DNA from: Arcticibacter sp041902385
GTDB lineage: Bacteria > Bacteroidota > Bacteroidia > Sphingobacteriales > Sphingobacteriaceae
Reading direction: 5' to 3'
NCBI RefSeq assembly: GCF_041902385.1
Contig: NZ_CP169244.1
Coordinates: 1,364,001-1,428,000 of the forward strand
DNA: 64,000 bases
The translations under genes and the position numbers were made by a program. This document shows positions 53,801 to 61,017 of the stretch, piece after piece. Below the pieces are notes generated by a model. That model searched no databases and was not told where the DNA came from. It worked only from the letters and a program-made list of their open reading frames with translations. Numbering within the stretch: the stretch's first letter is position 1; every line of letters starts with the position of its first letter.

Positions 53801-53925
53801 TCGCCTGAGGCTTCCTTTACAGATCCGGAGACTTTTAGCATCGGTGACGCTCCCTGCCCTTTTAGGTCAGTCTGCAACAGCGACAGCAGAGAGAACAGTA
53901 GTACAAAGAAATTCTTGAATTTCAT
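50848..53925 (-). CDS. SusC/RagA TonB-linked outer-membrane transporter
   Basis: 1025 residues. A signal peptide, then a carboxypeptidase-like domain (VSGSVKEASGEPLPGTTVVV, FSFLGYVTQEHQV), the plug (NLDAALQGKAPGVQVVQNSG, PLYVIDGVPMNNIAAGEGPM, IEVLKDAAAASLYGSRAGNG) and a barrel ending TIMIGLNVGF. It imports oligosaccharides with its SusD partner. It heads the polysaccharide locus on the minus strand; its promoter must lie in the 53.9-54.3 kb gap. There is no STN domain, so regulation probably goes through the transmembrane regulator at 46-47 kb. Confidence 0.96.
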   Translation of the reverse strand: MKFKNFFVLLFSLLSLLQTDLKGQGASPMLKVSGSVKEASGEPLPGTTVVVKGTRISTMTDAKGNFSIQAPTEGSVLLFSFLGYVTQEHQVGRNKIMNVVLKPDAKSLNEVVIVAYGTQNRKEITSSITSVKGTDIANVPVTNLDAALQGKAPGVQVVQNSGAPGDETYIRIRGNGSLFGENRPLYVIDGVPMNNIAAGEGPMQTDGQRITTQNDINMNDIESIEVLKDAAAASLYGSRAGNGVVLITTKKGKQGKSKFNFSTYTGVASVSRRLDLLNGDQYVDLIEDARANARNNPPPYSSNIGNDSRIVKTGNTTNWQDAVFQDAPVSSFNLSVAGGTDKASHYVSAGYFDQTGTIIGQRFKRFNGRINYDFQATSNLKLGVNLTGNRSNNNRRDNSFSGQSILALALTQNPNNPIYNEDGTYFRDALNRLNPVMLAKTLRYVSTTNRYVGNAFGEYKILKGLTFKTTFGFDELSVTDDRYQSREINAPSSPASGSASVYSVSLWNNENTLSYSTTLHGDHKLAMLVGQSLQESAVRKIAAAGTTNSTDVIKSISGFTTRTQALDLRSKWGLASYFGRASYSYKGRYMLQAAIRADGSSRFGANNKFGYFPSISGGWNLAEEKFMENVKVISDLKLRASVGITGNQEGLGNDFPSLATYNVGSNYGNLPGISAGSLSNKDLSWESTTQTDIGLDFSLFNSRISVVADVYKKATDKLIFKLEIPYTSGFTRTFGANIGNLENTGLELAVTTRNFVKAFKWSTDFNISFNRNKITYLPTTVEGDPSSSDFTESLPASFNTTNPTSIFRVGESVGSFFGYRSLGVDPNTGDLIYEDVNKDGVITTLDRQILGNALPKHSGGITNNLSYKGVDLSVFFQWSYGNDVYNQTRNLLERMNRENNGTTNTLRRWTPENRYTDVPRAIYDDPAGPDGRTNGEVSQRFIEDGSFLRLKNVTLGYNLSSALLKRLKLSNARLYVSAQNLWILTNYSGYDPESQNQQVKNSQLGIDWATQPQGRTIMIGLNVGF

Positions 53926-54281
53926 TTTAATTTTAGTTAATTATTGGTTTTTAAAGACATACCGATTGCCCAGTAATTGAGCTGCTTAAAACATCTGAAG
54001 CTCTCCTGGCTATGCCAGAAATAATGATGCTTCAAAAGTTTACAGCAATAAAATTACACTTCCTACATCGGTCACGCTCGTGACAAAGTCGGGCAAACAC
54101 GTGCGCCGGCCTCTATCGGGCGTTTTTACCCGATATATGAGCTCTTATCCAAGTTGTTTATGCTGCGTAGTCACAAAAGTGATTATCACCGGCACAAGTG
54201 AGGCGCTGACTAAACTTCGAACGCCCTCCCTCGGCTTGTCGTGAAAGTCTCAGCTAGTGTAAAGATTACAAAGATAAATCA
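53926..54281. other. Intergenic region upstream of susC, up to the IS630 remnant
   Basis: About 350 bases with no gene. It contains a small hairpin (TCGGG-CGTTTTTA-CCCGA near 54117-54133) and must hold the susC promoter and one end of the IS630 element. Confidence 0.5.
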
Positions 54282-54917
54282 CTAAATCTCTAAAGCGTTT
54301 CCGGTGTAGGTCCACTTGAAAGGCTTCGCTCTGGTTTTATTGTAAGTGTCAATATATTGCAATAGTTGTGCAGTAAGTTGTTCTGTAGACTTCCATACCC
54401 CACCTTTTAAAACATCTTTAGATAAAATATTAAACCAAATCTCCACCTGATTGAGCCAGGAGGAATAAGTAGGAGTGAAATGAAGGGTTATTTTTCGTTT
54501 TCCCCTAAGCCATTCCTTTACCTTTTCATTTTTGTGCACAGCGAGGTTATCTACGATGATATGCAGTTTCTTATTTCTGTAGGAGCGGTCCAGTTTCTTT
54601 AGAAAAGACAGAAAGTTTTCTGCATTGTTAGATTTAATAGTTTTGGCCGTGATTTCTCCACTATGGACAGCCAGGGCGGCAATCAGGGCTACTGTACCGT
54701 TTCTCTTATAAGTTGCCGTCATCCGTTTGGGGGCGTGTTCTTTCAGGGGAAGTACAGGTGGGGTGCGGTCAAGGGCCTGTATCTGTGTTTTTTCATCTAC
54801 ACATAGTACCAGGGCATTTTCAGGCGGGTTCATATAAAGGCCCACGATAGTGAGCATCTTGCTCTCGAATTCGGGATCAGGACTCTTGCCGCACCAATAG
54901 TCGATCTTATGCGGTTT
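54282..54917 (-). pseudogene. IS630-family transposase, 5'-truncated by an IS3 element
   Basis: An open frame from 54917 to the stop, about 211 residues: KPHKIDYWCGKSPDPEFESK, then ALVLCVDEKTQIQALDR with the first Asp/Glu of the DDE_3 domain, KKLHIIVDNLAVHKNEKVKE, LHFTPTYSSWLNQVEIWFNI, and a typical tail RAKPFKWTYTGN. The N-terminal helix-turn-helix half (~150 residues) is missing. The frame is cut exactly where the IS3 inverted repeat begins (54918). The missing part is not on the other side of that element, so the fragment is dead. Confidence 0.88.
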
Positions 54918-54929
54918 TGTAATCTTCCC

Positions 54930-55778
54930 CTAGCTAGCTACATTCAAAACTAAAGAATCCCAATGGAAATTACTATTGTTATTATCCTGTTGTAATGTGG
55001 GAAACTCGGAGAGTTTTCCATATTTCAACAGGAACTCCACTGGAGTGAGGTGACCAAGGGACGAATGTGGTCGCACGTTATTATACATCCATGCCCAAGC
55101 CTGGGCATACTTCCTGATTTCAGCCAAACTATCAAACATGTAACTGTCCAGTACATCCTGGCGAAAGGTTCTGTTAAAGCGCTCGACCAGACTGTTTTGG
55201 GTGGGCTTTCCTGGCTGGATATATTCCCACTCAATCCCCTGGCCCTGACACCACTGGCTTAAAATGCCAGCCACAAACTCGGGCCCATTGTCAGATCGGA
55301 TCTTTTCAGGCTTGCCTCTCCACTCGATTAACTGTTCCAGCTCGCGTATGACCCTTTGGGCCGGGAGTCCGGTATCTACAGCAATGGAAAGAGCTTCCCG
55401 GTTAAAATCGTCAATCACGTTAAGTGTACGGATGGTCTTACCATTAGCCAGTGTATCATGCATGAAGTCCAGACTCCAGGTAATATTGGGACCAATGGGA
55501 CACACTAAAGGCATCTTAACACGAGCGGGAAGCCGCTTCTTTCTTTTGCTACGCAGATTCAGTCGCATAGCTGTATAGATGCGGTATACCCGCTTATGGT
55601 TCCACATATACTGTAACTTCCTCAGACGGTGAAACATCATCCAAAATCCCCACGTCTTGTGAAGGTCAGCCAGCAAGGATAGCTGCTCGATCACCTCAGA
55701 GTCGTCTTTCCTCTTTGCTTTATAGTAATAGACTGATGTGCTGATCATGAACAGCATACAGGCCTGCCGAAGGCTCAT
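54930..55778 (-). CDS. IS3-family transposase OrfB (DDE integrase core)
   Basis: 282 residues from the first ATG. The frame extends further upstream and, through frameshifting, supplies ALGPAEKRELVGYARETYRM, the usual OrfB opening. HTH_21 region MWNHKRVYRIYTAMRLNLRS. The rve catalytic triad is complete: ITWSLDFMHD (Asp), KIRSDNGPEFVAG (Asp) and NSLVERFNRTFRQDV (Glu). The C-terminus YNNVRPHSSLGHLTPVEFLL is intact. It catalyses circle-forming transposition of the element. Confidence 0.93.
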   Translation of the reverse strand: MSLRQACMLFMISTSVYYYKAKRKDDSEVIEQLSLLADLHKTWGFWMMFHRLRKLQYMWNHKRVYRIYTAMRLNLRSKRKKRLPARVKMPLVCPIGPNITWSLDFMHDTLANGKTIRTLNVIDDFNREALSIAVDTGLPAQRVIRELEQLIEWRGKPEKIRSDNGPEFVAGILSQWCQGQGIEWEYIQPGKPTQNSLVERFNRTFRQDVLDSYMFDSLAEIRKYAQAWAWMYNNVRPHSSLGHLTPVEFLLKYGKLSEFPTLQQDNNNSNFHWDSLVLNVAS

Positions 55779-55828
55779 CCGATACGTTTCTCTGGCGTAT
55801 CCAACAAGCTCCCGCTTTTCGGCAGGCC

Positions 55829-56095
55829 CTAGAGCTTTTTTTCGATCACATCCTTTAAAACCGTTATTTGAAGCGCCTGTTCGGCTACGATCTTTTTATA
55901 CTGGGAAAGCTCTTTCTCCATCTCCTTCATCTGCTTAAGCTGGGACAGATCCATTCCAGAATATTTGCTTTTCCAATTGTAATACGTCCCCTGGCTGATG
56001 CCATGCTCCCTGCAGATATCTGATACGCTCCTTCCGGACTCCTGTAAAGACAGGATCTTAATGATTTGTGCTTCTGTGAAAGTTGATTTTTTCAT
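55829..56095 (-). CDS. IS3-family transposase OrfA (DNA-binding)
   Basis: 88 residues: TFTEAQIIKILSLQESGRSV, SDICREHGISQGTYYNWKSK is the helix-turn-helix, followed by a leucine-zipper-like coiled coil (LSQLKQMKEMEKELSQYKKI). The gene ends at a slippery A AAA AAG (55841-55835 on the minus strand). A -1 slip there leads straight into the OrfB frame, so an OrfAB fusion transposase can be made, as usual in IS3. Confidence 0.93.
   Translation of the reverse strand: MKKSTFTEAQIIKILSLQESGRSVSDICREHGISQGTYYNWKSKYSGMDLSQLKQMKEMEKELSQYKKIVAEQALQITVLKDVIEKKL
55835..55842 (-). promoter_or_regulatory. Programmed -1 frameshift site between orfA and orfB
   Basis: Minus-strand A7G run. In the orfA frame it is read as A AAA AAG, the canonical heptamer. 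After a -1 shift the next codons are GCT CTA GGG, entering the OrfB frame; without it, orfA stops two codons later at TAG. Confidence 0.75.
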
Positions 56096-56155
56096 TACCC
56101 TAAATTTATAAAACTACTACATTTATTTCCGTAGCTGTTTTTAGGGAAGATTACA

Positions 56156-56180
56156 AATATAGCTATGTAAATCCATATGC
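56156..56180 (+). repeat. Left terminal repeat of the RIT-type element
   Basis: AATATAGCTATGTAAATCC-ATATGC. It directly abuts the IS3 right end (56155), so the original flank on this side is not visible. Confidence 0.6.
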
Positions 56181-56293
56181 TATACTTCACAAGAAGTAGT
56201 TTGTTTTCAGTTACTTATAGCAATAACTACACATAATAGCTTTCCATAACTTTAGTGTTGCATATTACAAAATCAACATTAAAAGCAAGAGTT

Positions 56294-57526
56294 ATGGAAA
56301 TTAAAAAACTTATTGAACGAACCAACCAACTTTTAAAAGAAGCGAGATATTCAAGCAGCCGGATCTACACCTATAATTGGTTGTGGAAGAAGGGCATCCT
56401 TGGATACATGTTCTCAAGGGGTTTGGTTGACTATGACCAGAACGTTGGCTATGAATATATGCTGACGTGCCACGATGATTTCAACGTCACATTCCATCAT
56501 CGCGACCTTGTCAAAAGTATTGACGTGTTAACCAATGTGTTGTTGAACAACAATCTTGGTGGAAGGATACACAGTGCAGTAAAGTATCCGCTAAGGGGTG
56601 ATATTGGGGATGCCGCCAATCAATATCTTGACTTCTTAAAATCCCGTCGCCTAAACGAGAAAAGGACGCTCCAGCGTTACAAAAAAACCATGAGCAACTT
56701 CATAGAATATCTGTTCGGGATAGGCATAGACAACCTTTCCGGAATAACTGAAGAAGCAATAATAAGGTATATTGAAAGTCGCCAGCATCAACAGAAGGAA
56801 TATATCGATACGACAAGGCGCTTCCTTTCATTCCTGTTTCACAACAATGTCATTGCAAAAGACTATTCGTATCTGCTGAAATTACTTGGCAAAAAAGCCA
56901 GGTGCGTAAAAGCCCCTTCGTTTTATGCTCCAGATGAAGTACAGAAGATAGAGCGATCGATATCCCGTTCAAACAATGTTGGGAAACGCAATTATGCTAT
57001 GGTGCTATTATGCTCCCGGTTAGGGCTTCGTGTCTCCGATGTGGCCAACCTGAGCTTCCGTAATATCGATTGGGAAAACAATAAAATAGCCCTTGTACAA
57101 TATAAGACCGGAAATCCCCTGACCCTTCCGCTTTTACCCATAGTCGGTAATGCCATTATAGAGTATCTGCGGTATGCACGTCCAAAATCCATGTCTGACA
57201 AGATATTCTTAAGTTGTCGTCCACCGTATGGGGAGCTTAATGGGGGAGCGGTTCATAGTGCTATCCTGATTGCTTTTAAGTCTTCTGGAATAGAGTTCGG
57301 CGACAGGCATCATGGAGGACATGCACTGAGGTTCAGCCTGGCACAAAGAATGTTGGATAAATCCACCCCCATCCCAATTATATCAGAAACACTGGGCCAT
57401 TCAGAACTGGACACCACAGGTACCTATGTACGGATAGACCTGTCACATATGCTGGGATGCGTATTGGATGTGCCGGAATCAAAAGATTGTTTTTATATGC
57501 AGAGAGGAGGATGGTTCTATGACTAA
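56294..57526 (+). CDS. Tyrosine recombinase A of the trio
   Basis: About 410 residues from ATG 56294; an upstream TTG frame start is less likely. The N-terminal ~120 residues are specific (LIERTNQLLKEARYSSSRIY, DYDQNVGYEYMLTCHDDFNV), then a SAM-like core-binding domain and the catalytic domain: LCSRLGLRVSDVANL (Arg I), GHALRFSLAQRML (H-x-L-R) and LGHSELDTTGTYVRID (Tyr). All key residues are present. The stop overlaps the start of the second recombinase by 8 bases. Confidence 0.88.
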   Translation: MEIKKLIERTNQLLKEARYSSSRIYTYNWLWKKGILGYMFSRGLVDYDQNVGYEYMLTCHDDFNVTFHHRDLVKSIDVLTNVLLNNNLGGRIHSAVKYPLRGDIGDAANQYLDFLKSRRLNEKRTLQRYKKTMSNFIEYLFGIGIDNLSGITEEAIIRYIESRQHQQKEYIDTTRRFLSFLFHNNVIAKDYSYLLKLLGKKARCVKAPSFYAPDEVQKIERSISRSNNVGKRNYAMVLLCSRLGLRVSDVANLSFRNIDWENNKIALVQYKTGNPLTLPLLPIVGNAIIEYLRYARPKSMSDKIFLSCRPPYGELNGGAVHSAILIAFKSSGIEFGDRHHGGHALRFSLAQRMLDKSTPIPIISETLGHSELDTTGTYVRIDLSHMLGCVLDVPESKDCFYMQRGGWFYD

Positions 57527-58523
57527 TCCGTTTGACTATCGGGGAGTATTGGCTCCTTATATGAAAGCCCTGATCCGAATAAAAGAATCTTGGGGGTTAA
57601 CTGTAATATCGACCAGGTGGACGTACAAAGAGTTTGATGAGTATACCATACAATATGGCTTGACAGAACCCGTCATTACGAAAGATCTGATAGGCAGTTG
57701 GGCAAAGTCCAGAGAAAATGACTGTGTCAGGACGTTCTATGGAAAATGTTGCAGACTGTCGGAACTGGCCAGATACATGAATGAGCATGGAGTTAAATCA
57801 TATATAATGCCCTTGCCGAAATGTACGAATGATCGTGGCTTTACACCTTATATCTTCACAAAAGAGCAGATGCAGGCTATATTCCAGGAATCTGACAGGC
57901 TTCAGCGTGAAAGTCACCGAAAGGATGACCCGATCATGTCTGTGCCCTGCCTTATCAGGCTTCTATATAGTACGGGCTTAAGAATTACAGAGGCCTTATC
58001 ATTGAGGAACAAGGATGTAGATCTTGACAGAAACATCCTGAAAGTTGGAACATGGGGCAGTACTAAAAATGGAGAAGATCGTTTGGTCCCTATATGCAAC
58101 TCCTTAAAGGAGAATCTTTTGCGATATTTGCATTACAGGAGTATGCTCCCGATACTGGGTATTACTGACGGCTATCATCCATTCTTCATCAAGCTGAATG
58201 GCACAGCTCTGTCTTCCGCCAATGCATACAGATGGTTCAAAAAGATCTATACGAAATGTGGAATTGCCTATAAAGGTGAGCACTTTGGCCCTCGTGTGCA
58301 TGATCTCAGACACACCATGGCAACACATTCTCTTGCTAAAATGGTAAGAGAAGGGTTGGACATATACGCTGCCCTTCCGTTGCTGGCTGCCTGTCTGGGG
58401 CACAAGTCTCTTTTATCCACCGAAGAGTATGTAAGACTCACCTGCAATGAATATCCGGAACTATTGGAACAATGCTCTTCCCTTAATGACTTCATTTATC
58501 CCGAAAAATATGGCAGCGAATAA
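57519..58523 (+). CDS. Tyrosine recombinase B of the trio
   Basis: 334 residues from ATG 57519 (MTNPFDYRGVLAPYMKALIR). Core-binding region FDEYTIQYGLTEPVITKDLI. Catalytic motifs RLLYSTGLRITEALSL, VHDLRHTMATHSLAKM and LGHKSLLSTEEYVRLT, so the R-HxxR-Y set is complete. The start overlaps recombinase A by 8 bases, and the end overlaps recombinase C by 14 bases. Confidence 0.9.
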   Translation: MTNPFDYRGVLAPYMKALIRIKESWGLTVISTRWTYKEFDEYTIQYGLTEPVITKDLIGSWAKSRENDCVRTFYGKCCRLSELARYMNEHGVKSYIMPLPKCTNDRGFTPYIFTKEQMQAIFQESDRLQRESHRKDDPIMSVPCLIRLLYSTGLRITEALSLRNKDVDLDRNILKVGTWGSTKNGEDRLVPICNSLKENLLRYLHYRSMLPILGITDGYHPFFIKLNGTALSSANAYRWFKKIYTKCGIAYKGEHFGPRVHDLRHTMATHSLAKMVREGLDIYAALPLLAACLGHKSLLSTEEYVRLTCNEYPELLEQCSSLNDFIYPEKYGSE

Positions 58524-59538
58524 CTTAGCAAAATATATTACAGGGTTCCTTGGTGGCTGTCTCCCACACGAAAGAAACGTCAGCCCAAATACAATAGCCG
58601 CATACCGCGATGCGTTTGTCTCCTTTTTTTCCTTCCTGAGAGATGAAAAACAAATAAAAATTGATAAGGCGGCATTGTCAGATATCAACAGGGAGCATGT
58701 GGTTGACTATCTGCGATGGCTGATTGAGAAGCAAGGAAAGAGCATTGCTACCCGTAATAACAGGCTGGCTGCTATCCGTTCTTTTGTATCCTATCTTCAG
58801 TATGACAACATAGAACATCTGGAGCAGTGGCAAAGAGTATTGGCAATCAAGAACTTGAAAAAAGAGCACCCAACTCCGGCACACTTCACAAAAGAAGGGA
58901 TAAAGCTACTCCTGGAGCAGCCGGATAGTACAAGCACTAAGGAATTGAGGCACCTTACGATACTTGCCCTGATGTATGATACTGGTTGCCGGGTGCAGGA
59001 ACTGGCCGACCTAACGGTAGGGTCATTGCGAATACAGTGTATGCCATACTCTATAAAAGTATATGGAAAAGGAAGAAAGTGGAGAATAGTACCGCTTTCT
59101 GAGCATGTCGTTGCCATACTCAATAAGTATATGGATAAGTACCATATTGACTGCCAGATCAGTATGAAGAGGCCTATCTTCTGTAATTGTGCAGGCAGCA
59201 AGCTCTCCAGAGCTGGAATAACCTATATCCTGAAAAAGTATGCAGATATGGCTCGGATATGCGATCCTACTATTATTCCTGATATCACCAGTTGTCACCA
59301 GCTAAGGCATAGCCGGGCAATGCACCTGTTGCAATCCGGAGTCAATCTGGTTTGGATAAGAGACTTGCTGGGGCATACTTCTATTCAGACTACAGAGGTA
59401 TACGCGAGGGCCGACTCAAAACAAAAAAGAGAGGCAATAGAACAAGCATCGGAATGCCTTACGCCAAGCCAGCCTGATGCAGAATGGGTCGATAACAATA
59501 ACTTAATAACCTGGCTGAAGGGACTAGGTAAGAGATGA
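58510..59538 (+). CDS. Tyrosine recombinase C of the trio
   Basis: 342 residues from ATG 58510 (MAANNLAKYITGFLGGCLPH), within the end of recombinase B. SAM-like domain NVSPNTIAAYRDAFVSFFSF, catalytic motifs ALMYDTGCRVQELADLTV, CHQLRHSRAMHLLQSGV and LGHTSIQTTEVYARAD. This is the most XerC/D-like of the three. All three must be co-translated, and the trio as a whole is thought to mediate the element's movement. Confidence 0.9.
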   Translation: MAANNLAKYITGFLGGCLPHERNVSPNTIAAYRDAFVSFFSFLRDEKQIKIDKAALSDINREHVVDYLRWLIEKQGKSIATRNNRLAAIRSFVSYLQYDNIEHLEQWQRVLAIKNLKKEHPTPAHFTKEGIKLLLEQPDSTSTKELRHLTILALMYDTGCRVQELADLTVGSLRIQCMPYSIKVYGKGRKWRIVPLSEHVVAILNKYMDKYHIDCQISMKRPIFCNCAGSKLSRAGITYILKKYADMARICDPTIIPDITSCHQLRHSRAMHLLQSGVNLVWIRDLLGHTSIQTTEVYARADSKQKREAIEQASECLTPSQPDAEWVDNNNLITWLKGLGKR

Positions 59539-59598
59539 TTATTATGTAAAGCCCAAATGTAAAGTTGTAACGTAATATACTATAGATCAATATGCTTT

Positions 59599-59624
59599 GC
59601 ATACGGGCTTTACATAACTATATT
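59599..59624 (-). repeat. Right terminal repeat of the RIT-type element
   Basis: The inverse complement of the left end with about five differences. The adjacent arm TTATGTAAAGCCC at 59545-59557 makes a 13-base perfect inverted pair with 59605-59617. Confidence 0.6.
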
Positions 59625-59634
59625 GTTTTCATAA

Positions 59635-59666
59635 CCTTTATTATGGAAAGCTTTTCATAATAAAGG
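59635..59666. repeat. 32-base near-perfect palindrome beside the RIT end
   Basis: CCTTTATTATGGAAAG and CTTTTCATAATAAAGG, one mismatch, centred on AGCTT. A similar half (AGCTTTCCATAAC) occurs at 56238-56250, just before recombinase A, so the same protein may bind both. Confidence 0.7.
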
Positions 59667-59732
59667 TGAAAGTCTAAGAAAAAAAGGTAAAATTGTCAGG
59701 CCTTCAGAATCTAAGGGCCAAAGCCAAATTAG

Positions 59733-59772
59733 GGGGTCAGTATGCCCGGTACGGGGTCAGCATCTCCGGAAT
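59733..59772. repeat. Two 20-base tandem repeats (GGGGTCAG...CCGG)
   Basis: GGGGTCAGTATGCCCGGTAC and GGGGTCAGCATCTCCGGAAT, exactly 20 bases apart. I associate this GGGGTCAG-n-CCGGA pattern with the multiple terminal repeats of IS21-like elements in Bacteroidota, so this may be the stub of a lost IS21 element. That link is from memory. Confidence 0.45.
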
Positions 59773-59934
59773 CTCCAACTGAAAAACCCAGCACGATAAG
59801 CAAGTGTCGAATCATAAGAATCAAAGCTAATCAAAACATCTTCACCACCGTTGAAATCCTCCTCCAAGCATCGTTTCTTTCATTTCACCTAATTTTTGGC
59901 CCAATATGGAGCGTTATGATTGACCCAGAATCAT

Positions 59935-60074
59935 GGTTCTTCATCACTTTGGTGAAAATCTCAAAACAACGTTTTGTACATTAACTCCTTACACATGAGA
60001 ATCCTTTTTGAAGCTTTAAAAGTTGCGTTATCAAAGATACATGAATAATCCTTCACCAAAAGTGACGAAGAACC
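59935..60074. repeat. Inverted repeat pair with 22-23-base arms
   Basis: The left arm (59935-59956) begins GGTTCTTCATCACTTTGGTG. The inverse complement of the right arm (60052-60074) begins GGTTCTTCGTCACTTTTGGT. One mismatch and one extra base separate them over the whole arm, and 95 bases lie between. The size and layout would fit a MITE or the ends of a collapsed element. Confidence 0.65.
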
Positions 60075-60559
60075 CATTCGAACCGTAATATCAACTCGTC
60101 AACATAAATAACAAAACCTTTGAAAAATAGATCAGCGTTACTTAGCCTTTCACACATAACCCAAACGTTGGTTCAAATCCAGCCTGTGATCATTTTCACA
60201 AGTAGCAATGGTTCAAGGTGATAACTAGAGTCATAACAGAACTCACGATCTTATTTTCAGCGCTTAAGCAAGCAAAAACAACTAGAACGGTCAAGGGTGA
60301 GTGCTATCTTAAAAAACAAATAAAGGGCACTCATTTACACATCTTTTACTTGCTTTGGCTGTGCGGGTTATCTTTGCGTCTGGCGGTGAGAATATGGTGA
60401 AATTACTAACGAAGTCTTCGCAGGTATGCCGCGGCAAGAGCGCGTTCCTGCGCTATAAAGCGAGGCGGTTAAAGCAATGAAACTCGCGGCGTAGCGCGTT
60501 GTGAAATGTAGTTACTTGCCGCAGCGATTGCAGCAGTCATTTTTGTTAAGCATGTAACG

Positions 60560-61015
60560 TTAATGTTTAGCTGCATGTATTTGCTTCGCAGTATTTCCAG
60601 AGCCAAAATTTCCAGTATAAGTATCGGTCGAGGGCATTAATTTGTAATACCTATTAAATGCCTCCTGTCTCACTTTAAAGTACTCGGCCAACTTCCTTAT
60701 CACTTCTTTGGACAACCCCTTTTTGTAGTTCAGTATATCAGAAACATAGCCTTTACTAACCCCTAAAACTTCAACTAAATGCTGTGATTTTAAACCCCGG
60801 TCTTTCATAAAGGAACGCAGCAAAGCAATGGGGTCACTCTCCGTAAACGTGTTATGCTCCTCATCATATTTCTCAATCAGCAAGGTGAGCAGATCAATCT
60901 CATCCTGTACAGCTTCATTCTGCTCACCCTCCAGTAGCTCCTCCAACTGCCTGCAGTATTGATCGTACTGGCTCTTATCCTTTATGACCGTATATTTTAA
61001 AGTTGTCGCTTCCAT
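60560..61015 (-). CDS. higA: HigA-type antitoxin with XRE helix-turn-helix
   Basis: About 151 residues from the ATG at 61015, 2 bases after the toxin stop; a TTG at 61021 overlapping the stop is the alternative. The N-terminal helical part (SQYDQYCRQLEELLEGEQNE, DEIDLLTLLIEKYDEEHNTF) and the C-terminal HTH (LKSQHLVEVLGVSKGYVSDI, LNYKKGLSKEVIRKLAEYFK) are the HigA pattern of Bacteroidota. It neutralises the upstream HigB RNase and probably represses the operon. Confidence 0.9.
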   Translation of the reverse strand: MEATTLKYTVIKDKSQYDQYCRQLEELLEGEQNEAVQDEIDLLTLLIEKYDEEHNTFTESDPIALLRSFMKDRGLKSQHLVEVLGVSKGYVSDILNYKKGLSKEVIRKLAEYFKVRQEAFNRYYKLMPSTDTYTGNFGSGNTAKQIHAAKH

Positions 61016-61017
61016 GT

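Larger units (their letters stand above)
54918..56155. mobile_element. IS3-family insertion sequence, about 1238 bases
   Basis: Terminal inverted repeats TGTAATCTTCCC (54918-54929) and GGGAAGATTACA (56144-56155) begin and end with TG/CA as in IS3. Both orfA and orfB are present on the minus strand, joined by an A7G slippery run. The flanking bases (GCGGTTT on the left, AATATAG on the right) show no target-site duplication, so one flank was probably rearranged after insertion. Confidence 0.88.
56156..59624. mobile_element. RIT-type element (recombinases in trio)
   Basis: Three overlapping tyrosine recombinase genes occupy almost the whole element. The left end AATATAGCTATGTAAATCC (then ATATGC; 56156-56180) matches, inverted, the right end GCATACGGGCTTTACATAAC followed by TATATT (59599-59624), with a few mismatches. 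Each end has a second inner arm: at the right TTATGTAAAGCCC (59545-59557) faces GGGCTTTACATAA (59605-59617), and at the left ACATAATAG (56231-56239) is the weaker counterpart. RIT elements are known to carry exactly this gene trio. The boundaries are my estimate. Confidence 0.7.
59667..60559. other. Repeat-rich non-coding region of about 0.9 kb
   Basis: No supportable gene. It contains a tandem GGGGTCAG repeat (59733-59772), a long-armed inverted repeat (59935-60074) and a GC-rich patch (60420-60540) unlike its AT-rich surroundings. It separates the recombinase trio from the higBA/mobilisation module and looks like a junction of several insertions. Confidence 0.55.

Noticed and set aside
54262..54272. 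AAGATTACAAA resembling the IS3 terminal repeat
   Set aside because: Only eleven bases match, no second end is paired with it, and the two true IS3 ends are clear at 54918 and 56155.
59742..59984. 80-residue ORF in the non-coding stretch
   Set aside because: It starts in the tandem repeat and runs through an inverted-repeat arm; composition is not protein-like.
60160..60200. T-arm-like sequence GGTTCAAATCC suggesting a tRNA gene or 3' tRNA attachment site
   Set aside because: No matching acceptor stem, anticodon arm or D-arm could be found upstream, and the 3' side has no partner for CTGTGAT.
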